Position numbers and translations under genes: made by a program. From positions 54,028-118,027 of the forward strand of contig WJMF01000075.1 of NCBI GenBank assembly GCA_014728085.1: a DNA stretch of 64,000 bases, in the 5' to 3' direction. Below the pieces are notes generated by a model. That model saw only the letters and a program-made list of their open reading frames with translations, made no database searches and was not told the origin of the DNA. This DNA is from Candidatus Zhuqueibacterota bacterium (GTDB taxonomy: Bacteria > Zhuqueibacterota > Zhuqueibacteria > Residuimicrobiales > Oceaniaggregativiventaceae). Numbering within the stretch: position 1 is the stretch's first letter; every line of letters begins with the position of its first letter. This document shows, piece after piece, positions 28,862 through 38,612 of this stretch.

Positions 28862-30586
28862 CTATTGTTTCTTACCTCCATTGTGCAGTATTTCGTCGTA
28901 ACGATGTGGATCCTTGAGAACATTCACTGCAGTAATCAGCGTAGAATCAGCTTTAAAAGTGGCGCTGTAATAAGCATCTTTGCCGAATGCCTTTCCAAGA
29001 ATTTCACGTTCGAGAAAGAGTTTGAGATGCTCCTGCGACTTTTGCTTTTGTTTTTCCTTTACATCGTCAAACTGTTTATCAAGCGCTTCAACCTGATCGG
29101 CAATAATATCATAATATCCATCTTCTCTGGAAACGCGTTTGAGCTCTTCGACAGCGTCATACCCGTCCGGCTTGTAATCGAACCCTTTATTATTTATAAA
29201 TATTTGAAACCTGTGGAGCACCTGATCATTCACTGCAAAGTCTCTCGATAAATCCGGATGCTCTGCAGAGTACTTTAAACTGAAATTAAAAAACATCGAT
29301 TTACGGATCAGTTCGATTTCATAACGATTGAGTTTGAAATTCTTCTGTTCAATGTCCGGAGTGATGCCACCGTGACCATAGACCACTCGTCCGTTCTCCG
29401 TATAAAACAGCTTGTCATCGCCTTGCACCAAAGTATCGGATTTGTTCTGGTTTTCCTCCTGTTTGCCGAGGAAAACAGACCGGGGACCGCTTTCGAAAAC
29501 ATCATCGCGCTGGATCAGTCGTCCGGATGGGATAAAATAGGCATCCGTTGTAATCTTGAGCTGTTTTTCACCACGCCGATCAAGGGGCACAACCGTTTGC
29601 ACCAACCCCTTGCCGTAACTCTTGGATCCGATAATGATAGCGCGATCGAGGTCCTGCATCGCTCCGGCTACAATTTCTGATGCAGAAGCGCTGAGCTCAT
29701 TAACCAATATAACCAGAGGTCGTTCGCCCCAGGTCGACTCGTGACGTGAATAATACTCTTGTTTGGAATTTTCAAAGCGTCCCTGTTTGTAAACAATCAA
29801 TTCGCCTTTCCCTACAAAATGATCGGCAACCTCTACCGCGATATCGAGCAGTCCGCCGGGATTACCCCGCAAATCCAAAATCAATGCTTCCATTCCCCGC
29901 TCTTTTAATGACGTAATCGCCTCACCGAGCTGGTCGCCGGCTCCGCGATTAAAACGGGACAATTTAATCAGTCCGATACCGGGTTCGACAAACCCGGAAT
30001 ATTCGATTTCAGTAATAACGATTTCATCGCGAATCAAGGTAAAGAGCAACGGTTCTTCTTCTCCCACGCGTCTGATCTTAACCTGAACTTCACTGCCTTT
30101 CTCGGTTCCGCGTAATCTGGAAGCGGTTTCCGACAGGCTCAAATTTTTGGTGCTTTCACCATCGACTTTGATGATTTGATCTCCCTCCCGAATCCCGGCG
30201 CGAGCGGCCGGACTATTGGGAAACGGTTGTTCTGCAACCGTGGCCCAGCCATTGCGCATCACAATGCGCATACCAACTCCATAATATTTTCCGCGCGTCA
30301 TTAATCGAATTTCATCACTTCCCTCTTTCTCCAGATAAACGGAATAGGGATCCAATTCATCGAGCATACCATCAATGCCGGCGCGAATAAACTTTTCTGC
30401 ATCAATCTCTTCGATATAACGATCGGTTACAGCTTTATAGATACGTCCGAACAGTTTGATATTCTGGCTGACCTCAAAATAGCGATCTTTTGCAGAATCT
30501 CCCTGAAGCTGTGAGAAAAATCCGGCTACAATGCTGATCACGATGCCCAGTATGGCAATCGCATAATATCTCTTTACCTTATTCAT
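28862..30586 (-). CDS. S41-family C-terminal processing peptidase
   Basis: PDZ (GIREGDQIIKVDGEST), LILDLRGNPGGLLDIAVEVADHF, SASASEIVAGAMQDLDRAIIIGSKSYGKG. Confidence 0.93.
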   Translation of the reverse strand: MNKVKRYYAIAILGIVISIVAGFFSQLQGDSAKDRYFEVSQNIKLFGRIYKAVTDRYIEEIDAEKFIRAGIDGMLDELDPYSVYLEKEGSDEIRLMTRGKYYGVGMRIVMRNGWATVAEQPFPNSPAARAGIREGDQIIKVDGESTKNLSLSETASRLRGTEKGSEVQVKIRRVGEEEPLLFTLIRDEIVITEIEYSGFVEPGIGLIKLSRFNRGAGDQLGEAITSLKERGMEALILDLRGNPGGLLDIAVEVADHFVGKGELIVYKQGRFENSKQEYYSRHESTWGERPLVILVNELSASASEIVAGAMQDLDRAIIIGSKSYGKGLVQTVVPLDRRGEKQLKITTDAYFIPSGRLIQRDDVFESGPRSVFLGKQEENQNKSDTLVQGDDKLFYTENGRVVYGHGGITPDIEQKNFKLNRYEIELIRKSMFFNFSLKYSAEHPDLSRDFAVNDQVLHRFQIFINNKGFDYKPDGYDAVEELKRVSREDGYYDIIADQVEALDKQFDDVKEKQKQKSQEHLKLFLEREILGKAFGKDAYYSATFKADSTLITAVNVLKDPHRYDEILHNGGKKQ

Positions 30587-30595
30587 AGTGTCCTC

Positions 30596-31231
30596 TTAAA
30601 ACAAATAATTTGTTATTATATTCCATATCGTATCCTCTAATTCCAAAACAGATCGTCCGCCATCAAGGAGGTAAAATCGATCGGGATTCTCTTTGGCGAT
30701 CGATTGATATCCTGCGCGGACGCGCTCGAGAAACTCCATACCTTCGGCTTCAAGTCTGTCTTCCGTTCTATTGCTTTTTTCTTTACGCGCGCGCACGACT
30801 CCAGGTTCCACATCAAATAAGAAGGTTTTCGCTGGTGTCAGCCGGCAGGAGCCGATTTGATTCGCATTTCCGACAAATTGCAAATCCAATCCCCGCCCAT
30901 ATCCCTGATAAGCGGTTGTGGAATCATAAAAACGATCGCAGATTACAATCCGGCCCTCTTCGAGCGCCGGCACAATCGTCTCTTCAACCATTTGTGCCCG
31001 TGCCGCCTCATAGAGCAACAGTTCGGTCCAATAGCTCATTTCTGTATGGCTATTATCCAGCAAAATCGACCTGATTCGCTCGGAAATTCGCGTCGCTCCG
31101 GGATCGCGCAGCAACAAACAAGAGCACTTTTTGGCAAGACGGTTATAAAGCCTGACAGCTTGAGTGGATTTTCCGGAAAAATCAATGCCCTCGAAGGTAA
31201 TAAAATTTCGATTCAAACCCGACTCAGGCAT
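30596..31231 (-). CDS. tmk: Thymidylate kinase
   Basis: FITFEGIDFSGKSTQ P-loop; DRFYDSTTAYQGYGR. ATG at 31231 has a GGAG Shine-Dalgarno and overlaps the MATE stop by 8 nt. Confidence 0.9.
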   Translation of the reverse strand: MPESGLNRNFITFEGIDFSGKSTQAVRLYNRLAKKCSCLLLRDPGATRISERIRSILLDNSHTEMSYWTELLLYEAARAQMVEETIVPALEEGRIVICDRFYDSTTAYQGYGRGLDLQFVGNANQIGSCRLTPAKTFLFDVEPGVVRARKEKSNRTEDRLEAEGMEFLERVRAGYQSIAKENPDRFYLLDGGRSVLELEDTIWNIITNYLF

Positions 31232-32579
31232 CGGTGAATCTCCATTTTCCCCGTCTAAAACGAACATAATTCAACGCCGTCCGAAGAGATTCATCAAGCG
31301 TTTGTACACCCCAAATGCCATAGAGACCAAATCCAAGTATGAAAGCGGAAATATAGTTCAATCCAACTTCAAAGACGAGGACGAAAACAATAGTGGTCCA
31401 CATCAGCCATTTAAGATCTCCGGTGCCGCGCATGTTGCCGGATAAAACGTTGTTCAGGGATTTTGGTATCTGTGCCAGGGCAAAAACCCAAATGGCTTTC
31501 TGCCCCAGAGCAACAGTCTCAGGATCTGTGGTAAAAATTTGTATGAGCCCTTTGGAAAATACGATCATCAAAATCACAATAAAGCCTACAAAAATGCCCG
31601 TGATAATATGGGCCATTCTCGCCATACGATAGGCCAATACGTTTTGGGATGCTCCCAAATTTTTTCCCATGATACTCATTGCTGCCAGGCCAAACCCCAT
31701 GTAAACCATGGAAAGAACAGCCTGAATCCGAACAAAAACCTGATGGGTTGATAATACAACCACATAAATTCCGGCAGCATATCCGGTTACGATCAGCTGA
31801 CCTGATGCCCAGGCCAGCTGTTCGATGGTGGTCGGCAAACCGGTCTTGAATAATTCTTTAAAACTCTCCCATTTGGGTGTTGTCAGTTCCCGAAAAGACA
31901 AAAAGAGCTGTGTTTTTCTCGAGCGCAACAGATAAAGCGTCACAATAAATCCTACCGTATGAGAGATACCCACAGCGATGCCGGCGCCCTGCACTTCGAG
32001 CCGCGGAAAGGATAACCAGCCGAAAATAAAAAGAGGCGCCAGAACAGCATTTATTCCATTGATAATGATATTGACCATCATCGAATAATGGGTATCGCCA
32101 ACCGCCCGAATAATTCCAATCGCAACAAAATTGGTTATGATGAGCAGAGAAAACCACGCAACCGTACGCAAGTAGGTGATTCCGGCTTCCTGAGCCATGC
32201 CGGATTCACCCTCCTCAATAATTTTAAACAAATGAATGGCACCAAAATACCAGATCAGGCCAAAAGTAATCGCCATAATGGTACCAATCATCATGGCCTG
32301 TCCGAAAATATGATTTGCCTGATAAGTATCATTTTTGCCGAGGTGCCTGTTGATAATCAAACTTGCACCGACGACAAAAGTAAGCAGAACAGCAAAAAAA
32401 ACCAGCATAATCTGAATCGCCATGCCAACGCCTGCAAAGGCATATGCGCTCAATTTACCGACCAAAATAGCTTCTATTGTCCACATGATCGTCTGCGACG
32501 ACAGGTCAATAACAGCGGGCAGAGAAGTTCTTAGAATAGTCTTTACCGGCGAGCCAGTCTTGTAAAGGTCAAATTTCAA
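31224..32579 (-). CDS. MATE-family efflux transporter
   Basis: 12-TM pattern; SLPAVIDLSSQTIMWTIEAILVGKLSAYAFAGVGMAIQ; repeated MATE halves. Confidence 0.9.
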   Translation of the reverse strand: MKFDLYKTGSPVKTILRTSLPAVIDLSSQTIMWTIEAILVGKLSAYAFAGVGMAIQIMLVFFAVLLTFVVGASLIINRHLGKNDTYQANHIFGQAMMIGTIMAITFGLIWYFGAIHLFKIIEEGESGMAQEAGITYLRTVAWFSLLIITNFVAIGIIRAVGDTHYSMMVNIIINGINAVLAPLFIFGWLSFPRLEVQGAGIAVGISHTVGFIVTLYLLRSRKTQLFLSFRELTTPKWESFKELFKTGLPTTIEQLAWASGQLIVTGYAAGIYVVVLSTHQVFVRIQAVLSMVYMGFGLAAMSIMGKNLGASQNVLAYRMARMAHIITGIFVGFIVILMIVFSKGLIQIFTTDPETVALGQKAIWVFALAQIPKSLNNVLSGNMRGTGDLKWLMWTTIVFVLVFEVGLNYISAFILGFGLYGIWGVQTLDESLRTALNYVRFRRGKWRFTDA

Positions 32580-32740
32580 AATACCTACTCATTTATATCA
32601 CAATCGATTCCGGATTGAATAATGCGCCACAAATCGAAAAAGCACTCTGATTATAGAGCAGGATATGCACCGCTTTACCATTATTTTACAAGCAACCGAT
32701 GCATATCCTGAATTGCATAAGCCAAAACAGGGCATCCCGA

Positions 32741-34057
32741 TCAGTCATAATATTCCAGACCGAGATGCGTGATCAGCTCTTCACCCATCATATAGCGCAA
32801 CGTGTTCTTTAATTTCATCAATTGGATAAAAAGATCGTGTTCCGGATAAAGGTCCTCTGCGACCATTGGGCTCTTTAAATAGAATGAGAGCCATTCCTGA
32901 ATACCAGACATTCCGGCACGCTTTGCCAAATCTGAAAAAAGAGCGAGATCAAGAGCAACCGGCGCTGCAAGAATGCTGTCCTTGCAGAGAAAGTTGATCT
33001 TGATTTGCATACGGTAACCAAGCCAACCAAAAATATCGATATTGTCCCAGCCTTCCTTGTCATCGCCGCTGGGCGGATAATAATTTATTCTCACCTTGTG
33101 ATAAATATCGCCATAAAGTTCGGGATAGGTTTGTGGCTGAAAAATGTATTGCAAGGCAGCTGATTTGGTCACCTCCTTGGACCGAAACGAATCCGGATCG
33201 TCCAATACTTCACCATCTCGATTTCCGAGAATATTGGTTGAAAACCAGCCATTAACGCCAAGCATTCTTGCCTTGATTCCGGGAGCGACAACGGTTTTCA
33301 TCCAGGTTTGCCCGGTTTTGAAATCCTTCCCGGAAATGGGTACCTTGTTTTCCTGTGCCAGATCGAGCAGGGCAGGGATGTCGTGCGTATAATGTGGAGC
33401 ACCGTTTACATACGGTATTCCCAGCTTTAGAGCGGCATATGCATATATCATACTGGATGAGATGGCGGGATGGTTTTCTTTTAGAGCCGCTTCAAAGGTT
33501 GGGAGAGAATTCCATACTGAATCAGGATTCAACAATACTTCCGTACTGCCGCACCAGACAATGACAATCCTGTCGAGATTATTGGCATTCTTGAAATTTT
33601 CCATGTCTTTCATCAACTGTTCGGCGAGATCCATCTTGGTCTTGCCTTTTTTGACGTTAGGACCATCGAGTTTTTTCACATAACTTTTATCAAAGACAGC
33701 AGGCATGGGTTTGATGGCTTCCATCTGAGGTTTTACCTTATCGAGATCTTCTTTGGTCAACACACCGGCATTCAGGGCGGCTTCATAACCGTTATCATTA
33801 AAGATGTCCCAGCCTCCGAAAACAACATCTTCCAGTTGAGCCAGCGGCACAAAATCCTTGATTTTGGGAACCCGGTCATCGGTTCGTTTTCCCAGACGAA
33901 TGGTCCCCATCTGCGTCAGGGAGCCGTACGGTTTGGAATAACCGTTACGGATCAATTCAACACCGGCAATCAATGTGGTCCCCACGGCTCCAAGGCCGGG
34001 TAGCAAGATGCCTAGTTTTCCCTTGGGTTCTTTGACGTTAACACCTTTTTCAATCAC
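32741..34057 (-). CDS. Inositol-3-phosphate synthase
   Basis: LGILLPGLGAVGTTLIAGVELIR; GKDFKTGQTWMKTVVAPG; GWFSTNILGNRDGEVLDDPDSFRSKEVTK. GTG start with AAAGGAG. Confidence 0.93.
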   Translation of the reverse strand: MIEKGVNVKEPKGKLGILLPGLGAVGTTLIAGVELIRNGYSKPYGSLTQMGTIRLGKRTDDRVPKIKDFVPLAQLEDVVFGGWDIFNDNGYEAALNAGVLTKEDLDKVKPQMEAIKPMPAVFDKSYVKKLDGPNVKKGKTKMDLAEQLMKDMENFKNANNLDRIVIVWCGSTEVLLNPDSVWNSLPTFEAALKENHPAISSSMIYAYAALKLGIPYVNGAPHYTHDIPALLDLAQENKVPISGKDFKTGQTWMKTVVAPGIKARMLGVNGWFSTNILGNRDGEVLDDPDSFRSKEVTKSAALQYIFQPQTYPELYGDIYHKVRINYYPPSGDDKEGWDNIDIFGWLGYRMQIKINFLCKDSILAAPVALDLALFSDLAKRAGMSGIQEWLSFYLKSPMVAEDLYPEHDLFIQLMKLKNTLRYMMGEELITHLGLEYYD

Positions 34058-34103
34058 TTTGTTGCTCCTTTCTACTTGTTATATGCTGAAAAATATATTG
34101 TAT

Positions 34104-34769
34104 TTATTCGTGCGGAACATCGGATGGAAGTTTTTTCCATTTTTCCGCATTGTCCTCACTCCAGATATGCCATATCCTCTGAATGGCGGTAATATTGGCA
34201 AAAATGGCCACCAAAACAATGGCAATAACCAAACCGATTTCAGAAATCAGTGCACCAATACTTAATACGACCAGTCTTTCGGGCCGTTGCATGATGCCGA
34301 TTTTACATTCGAATCCCAGCCCCTCTGCCCGGGCTCTCACGTAGCTCACCATTAATGAACCTCCCAGCCCAAGAAAGATGGTAACGACGACCACCAAATC
34401 GATCACCCGGATCATCTCATGTTGAGGAATGAAATGTATGGTAATTCCCAGGTAAATAAAAATCTCCGAAAATCGATCCAGGGTAGAGTCGTACAGAGCG
34501 CCAAACTTTGTCACCCGGTTGCTCTCACGGGCCACCGATCCATCAATCAGATCAAACATACCGGCCAACAACAATATAACCGCTGCCAGCCGCAATGACC
34601 CCTTTGCAAACTGATAAGCCGAAAATATGGAAAGGATCAGGGAAATAGTGGTAAAAAAATTGGGGTTGAGGTTTGTTTGAATGAAAAAATTGATTATCGG
34701 TTGTAAAAGTTTGCGAAAACCATCCTTTAATGATTCAGGTAAAATGACAATTTTCATTCCTCTATCCAA
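34104..34769 (-). CDS. CDP-alcohol phosphatidyltransferase
   Basis: Complete signature DGSVARESNRVTKFGALYDSTLDR (D-G-x2-A-R-x8-G-x3-D-x3-D) plus multiple TM segments. Confidence 0.92.
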   Translation of the reverse strand: MDRGMKIVILPESLKDGFRKLLQPIINFFIQTNLNPNFFTTISLILSIFSAYQFAKGSLRLAAVILLLAGMFDLIDGSVARESNRVTKFGALYDSTLDRFSEIFIYLGITIHFIPQHEMIRVIDLVVVVTIFLGLGGSLMVSYVRARAEGLGFECKIGIMQRPERLVVLSIGALISEIGLVIAIVLVAIFANITAIQRIWHIWSEDNAEKWKKLPSDVPHE

Positions 34770-35496
34770 GTTTTGTTTTGAGTTTACGAGTCAGCCCGCC
34801 GACAACCAGAACAAATTCACCCTTTAAGGGAAAAGCCGACTCTTCCTGCTGAATTTGCCGCAAGGATGTATAGATAATCTGTTCATGTATTTTGGTTAAT
34901 TCTCTCGCAATAACAAGCGGCCGGTCGCCAAAATGATCGCATAAATCCCGAATCGTTTTGTGAACCCGATATGGCGATTCGTAAAATATCAGGGTCCGGG
35001 GATCCTCTTTCAGTTCTTGCAACCGCGATTGTCTGCCTTTTTTAACCGGAAGAAATCCCTCGAATACAAACCGGTCTGTTGGTAAACCGGAGACAATCAG
35101 CGCCGGAATGACCGCAGTCGCTCCCGGAATGGCCTCAACCGGATACTCGTGTTCGACAGCCATTCGAATCAGATAAAATGCAGGGTCCGATATTCCCGGC
35201 GTTCCTGCATCGGTAATGATCGCAACCGATCGGTTATTCTCCAGCTCGGTTAATAATCTCGGCGCCACACGTTCCTTGTTGTGATCGTGATAGCTGAGCA
35301 TGGATGTTGAAATTTGAAAATGTTCCAAAAGTCTTTTGCTGACACGGGTATCCTCGGCCGCAATGATGTCAACTTGTGCAAGAACATCCAGTGCCCGAAG
35401 TGTAATGTCACGCAAATTTCCGATCGGCGTACTCACGATGTACAACTTGCGTTCACTGAATTGTTCTGACACAGCAGTGTTATCCTCCTGGACCAT
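34762..35496 (-). CDS. rsmI: 16S rRNA (cytidine-2'-O)-methyltransferase RsmI
   Basis: LYIVSTPIGNLRDITLRALDVLAQVDIIAAEDTRVSKRLL; TDAGTPGISDPAF; GATAVIPALIVSGLPTDRFVFEGFLP. Confidence 0.95.
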   Translation of the reverse strand: MVQEDNTAVSEQFSERKLYIVSTPIGNLRDITLRALDVLAQVDIIAAEDTRVSKRLLEHFQISTSMLSYHDHNKERVAPRLLTELENNRSVAIITDAGTPGISDPAFYLIRMAVEHEYPVEAIPGATAVIPALIVSGLPTDRFVFEGFLPVKKGRQSRLQELKEDPRTLIFYESPYRVHKTIRDLCDHFGDRPLVIARELTKIHEQIIYTSLRQIQQEESAFPLKGEFVLVVGGLTRKLKTKLG

Positions 35497-35601
35497 AATA
35501 TCCTGTAAAATTAGTAAAAAAAGCTCAAAAAGTCAATAGCGAGAATGGCAACGAAATTGATTGATTTTTTTATACTTATAAACAGGCAACCTGCAAAACG
35601 A

Positions 35602-36963
35602 TTAAAAGCAGGGACACCTGTTACGACAGCAATAATTTTTGTAAATCTGTATCATTCCCTGTTGAAAACAGGCACTTTGGAAAAGAGCGGCGTTTTTTTC
35701 CTCGGAAGAACAAATCAGGTCAATCATGTAATCTGATATATGATTATTTCCAGGGGTGGGGTGAAGAAGATAGAGTTCCAAAATCATATGCTCCAGTCGC
35801 TGATCATCCTGTTCACGGGCCAGACCATATAATACGGTAAAAACGGTATTGATCACAATATCACGGCTCTTTTCCTTGCCAATCAGATGGAGAGATTTTT
35901 TGCCTCTCAGGTTGGCGTCTGAAGTAAAATGATAATGATCCTGCCAATATCCAAAAGGCTCTACCAAAAACAGAGCGGCAATCTCTTTGAGACACTTGGC
36001 AGGGTGTCGGTTCAGGGCCTTAATAAAAGGTAAAACAGAGTCGACAAATCCGGACGCCCTGAACCGGAGCAGCAGAGACGCCAGGCCGGCAATCCGCCTG
36101 GTCGGAAAATTCTGTGGACGCAGACGAAAGAAAATCCATTCAGAAGCAGAGAGCGAACTGAATTCAGATTCCAAACGGTTCCAGATGGCATGCATTTGAC
36201 GCACTTGCGGATGAGTCGGCTTGGCCGGCAACAATCCAGAAGTTCCAAATAAACAGGCCTGACTGACGTCGACAGGCGTTTCCTGGCTTTCCGAGATAAT
36301 TGCTGCTCGCAATTTGCCGAAAGAACAATTTTGTGCTAATTTCAAAAAAGCGGTACTGTTTTTACTATACCCCAGCGTTTGACACAGACTTTTGTAAAAA
36401 ATCTGGTCCCAATCGTCATTCTCCCGTAACTCCTTGTGACGGTCAGCCTTGATCTTTAAACGGTTGAGCCCGGCCTGACGAATAAATTCCCGCTTTTTTT
36501 CCGAATCGAATTTTTGAAGGGGACAAATCCGGATTGTTTCGCGCAGTATAGAAACCGTTTCCTCTGTTTCCAGCTGTTCAGCGGATTTTTCCAGCACAGA
36601 ATCGAGATTAAATACGGGTATGCCGTATCCATTTTGCTTTTTGGTCAGAAAATCGGCGGGACACTCACCGGTCACGACGTGCAATATAACGCGATTATAA
36701 TTTGCATCATTGTGATGTCCATGAGAATACCAAAAGTGGGGTCGACTGTGTATTTCGATATCGCCACGCCGCATATGTCCATCTATGACGATCAAAGCGT
36801 CACGAAAATCAGGTCCGGCATCGGTATTCAGAACACCCTTCTCAAGTACGAGAATTTCCCTGCCGTCCGCTGTTTTCAGACCGGACCGCGGAAATGCCCG
36901 TGTTGGCCAGAGTTGAAATAAAAACCGTTCAGATGCAGGTTCTTTTAATTTCATAAGAATCAA
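35602..36963 (-). CDS. DUF2851-family protein
   Basis: LVLEKGVLNTDAGPDFRDALIVIDGHMRRGDIEIHSRPHFWYSHGHHNDANYNRVILHVV. Confidence 0.85.
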   Translation of the reverse strand: MILMKLKEPASERFLFQLWPTRAFPRSGLKTADGREILVLEKGVLNTDAGPDFRDALIVIDGHMRRGDIEIHSRPHFWYSHGHHNDANYNRVILHVVTGECPADFLTKKQNGYGIPVFNLDSVLEKSAEQLETEETVSILRETIRICPLQKFDSEKKREFIRQAGLNRLKIKADRHKELRENDDWDQIFYKSLCQTLGYSKNSTAFLKLAQNCSFGKLRAAIISESQETPVDVSQACLFGTSGLLPAKPTHPQVRQMHAIWNRLESEFSSLSASEWIFFRLRPQNFPTRRIAGLASLLLRFRASGFVDSVLPFIKALNRHPAKCLKEIAALFLVEPFGYWQDHYHFTSDANLRGKKSLHLIGKEKSRDIVINTVFTVLYGLAREQDDQRLEHMILELYLLHPTPGNNHISDYMIDLICSSEEKNAALFQSACFQQGMIQIYKNYCCRNRCPCF

Positions 36964-38162
36964 TAAAATGGATCGATGGCGACAAAACCGTCCATATCAA
37001 CGACCGTTTTTCCTTGATTTAAATCTGTGGATATTTTATTTAAATTCCTCAAAACGCGTTCTCTTTGCTCACCACGCAGCAAACGGGGTTGGAACTGGAC
37101 TGCACTATTGTAAACATTTATCGGATAAACCCTGGCATATACCAATCCCAACTTGTCCACAAAAACACGCAGGATCATGCTGGTTCGGGCGGTATAACTA
37201 AAGGAACCGAAAATATAATTCCCCAGACTATAGGCAATCAATCGGTTGTGGTAAATCTCGATTCCCTGCAAAACGTGAGGATGGTGCCCCAAAACCAGAT
37301 CCGCGCCAAAATCAATAGCCCGATGAGCGAAATAGGTTTGATAAGATTTAGGCGTAGATCGTTTTTCCTGTCCCCAATGAAAACTGACCACAATGATATC
37401 AGCGCGCTCATCAACGTCGTCTATAAGCTCACGCATTTGCGCTTCGGTAGGGTGACAGGTACCACAACGATCGTTTTCGGCCCAAAAGTCGAGCGGATAA
37501 GTAAACGAAAACCCCAGGAAAGCAAACCGAATCCCCTCTTTCTCCAAAAAAATGGCCCTGCAGGCAAGCGTATCATTGGCGCCTGCACCGCAATATGCAA
37601 TATCAAAATCCTCTAAAACGGCTATGGTTGATGACAGGCCTTCACAACCATAATCGACAATATGGTTGTTGGCCAGATTAACCACATTGATACCGGCATT
37701 ATCGATCCCCTTGACAAAATCGGGAGGAACCTTGAATGTAAACGTTTTATCCTCGAACCGGTTCCCTGCATCGGTAAGGGGAGCTTCCAGATTGGCGATG
37801 GTGATATCAGAATGGCGAAATATGGATCGCGTACTATCAAAAGGATAATCAAAGCCCTTTTCTTCAACGAGATCAACAATCCAGGACCCCATCATCAAGT
37901 CACCGGTTGCTGCGACAGAAACCGGTTTCCGATTTGCCATAGAATTGAAAACCTGACGTTTGATACCAGAGTCGACGGCAGTGGATTGTAACGGGAATAA
38001 TTTTTCCCTGCTGTGAACAATAACAAGGTCATGGTGGTGAGCACAACTCGCCACCATGACCAAATTTAAAAGAAAAAATGATTTGAGTACAGTTGGTCGG
38101 CAAAAAGCCGGGACTGAACTACTTTTTAACCTCTTCCACATCAACTTCTTCGACATCATCAT
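36960..38162 (-). CDS. CapA-family (poly-gamma-glutamate synthesis-like) metallophosphatase lipoprotein
   Basis: VAATGDLMMGS; NLEAPLTD; VNLANNHIVDYG; VSFHWGQE; DLVLGHHPHVLQGIE; lipobox LVMVASC. Confidence 0.9.
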   Translation of the reverse strand: MMMSKKLMWKRLKSSSVPAFCRPTVLKSFFLLNLVMVASCAHHHDLVIVHSREKLFPLQSTAVDSGIKRQVFNSMANRKPVSVAATGDLMMGSWIVDLVEEKGFDYPFDSTRSIFRHSDITIANLEAPLTDAGNRFEDKTFTFKVPPDFVKGIDNAGINVVNLANNHIVDYGCEGLSSTIAVLEDFDIAYCGAGANDTLACRAIFLEKEGIRFAFLGFSFTYPLDFWAENDRCGTCHPTEAQMRELIDDVDERADIIVVSFHWGQEKRSTPKSYQTYFAHRAIDFGADLVLGHHPHVLQGIEIYHNRLIAYSLGNYIFGSFSYTARTSMILRVFVDKLGLVYARVYPINVYNSAVQFQPRLLRGEQRERVLRNLNKISTDLNQGKTVVDMDGFVAIDPFY

Positions 38163-38511
38163 CGGATTCTTTATCCTCTTTCGACTTTGCCTCCTCTTTG
38201 GGCGCTTTTGCCTTTTCCTGTTTTACATTTTCTATTTCTTCGCGTTTGCTCTCCAGGGATTTTTCCAGCTTTTTCAATTCGTCAATGGTTTTTTGCACCT
38301 CTTCATCTTTGAAAATATTAGGCTTGGCCTGGGTAGCGACCAGTTCATATGTCCGCGATCCCAGCTCTCCAAATAATTTATCGATATTGCGTTGCGCCGC
38401 AAGTATATCAAAGCGAAGCTTACCGATTTTTGCCATTTCATCCGCTTTATCGGCGACAAAGGTCGCACCGTCGCGAAACAGATCTCTGAGCTCATTGAGT
38501 AATGTAGCCAT
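38119..38511 (-). CDS. Small coiled-coil protein with charged KEAKSKEDKESDDDVEEVDVEEVKK tail
   Basis: Good start context (GGAGGAAccc upstream); heptad-like NELRDLFRDGATFVADKADEMAKIGKLRFDILAAQRNIDKLFGELG. Confidence 0.65.
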   Translation of the reverse strand: MATLLNELRDLFRDGATFVADKADEMAKIGKLRFDILAAQRNIDKLFGELGSRTYELVATQAKPNIFKDEEVQKTIDELKKLEKSLESKREEIENVKQEKAKAPKEEAKSKEDKESDDDVEEVDVEEVKK

Positions 38512-38549
38512 TTGGGTTCCTCCTTAATTATAGCCTTTACATTAATAAC

Positions 38550-38593
38550 AAAAAAAACAGTGTGAGATATTTCCGTAACAGAAATTATTTCAC
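38550..38593 (-). terminator. Intrinsic terminator after S8 peptidase
   Basis: Minus strand GTGAAATAATTTC-TGTTACG-GAAATATCTCAC-ACTGTTTTTTTT (imperfect stem). Confidence 0.6.
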
Positions 38594-38612
38594 AATCATC
38601 TTGACTACTAAC

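Noticed and set aside
35602-35640. DUF2851 C-terminus looks short (KNYCCRNRCPCF), suggesting a frameshift
   Set aside because: Reading frame downstream gives no convincing continuation; the Cys-rich end is present, so no pseudogene call.
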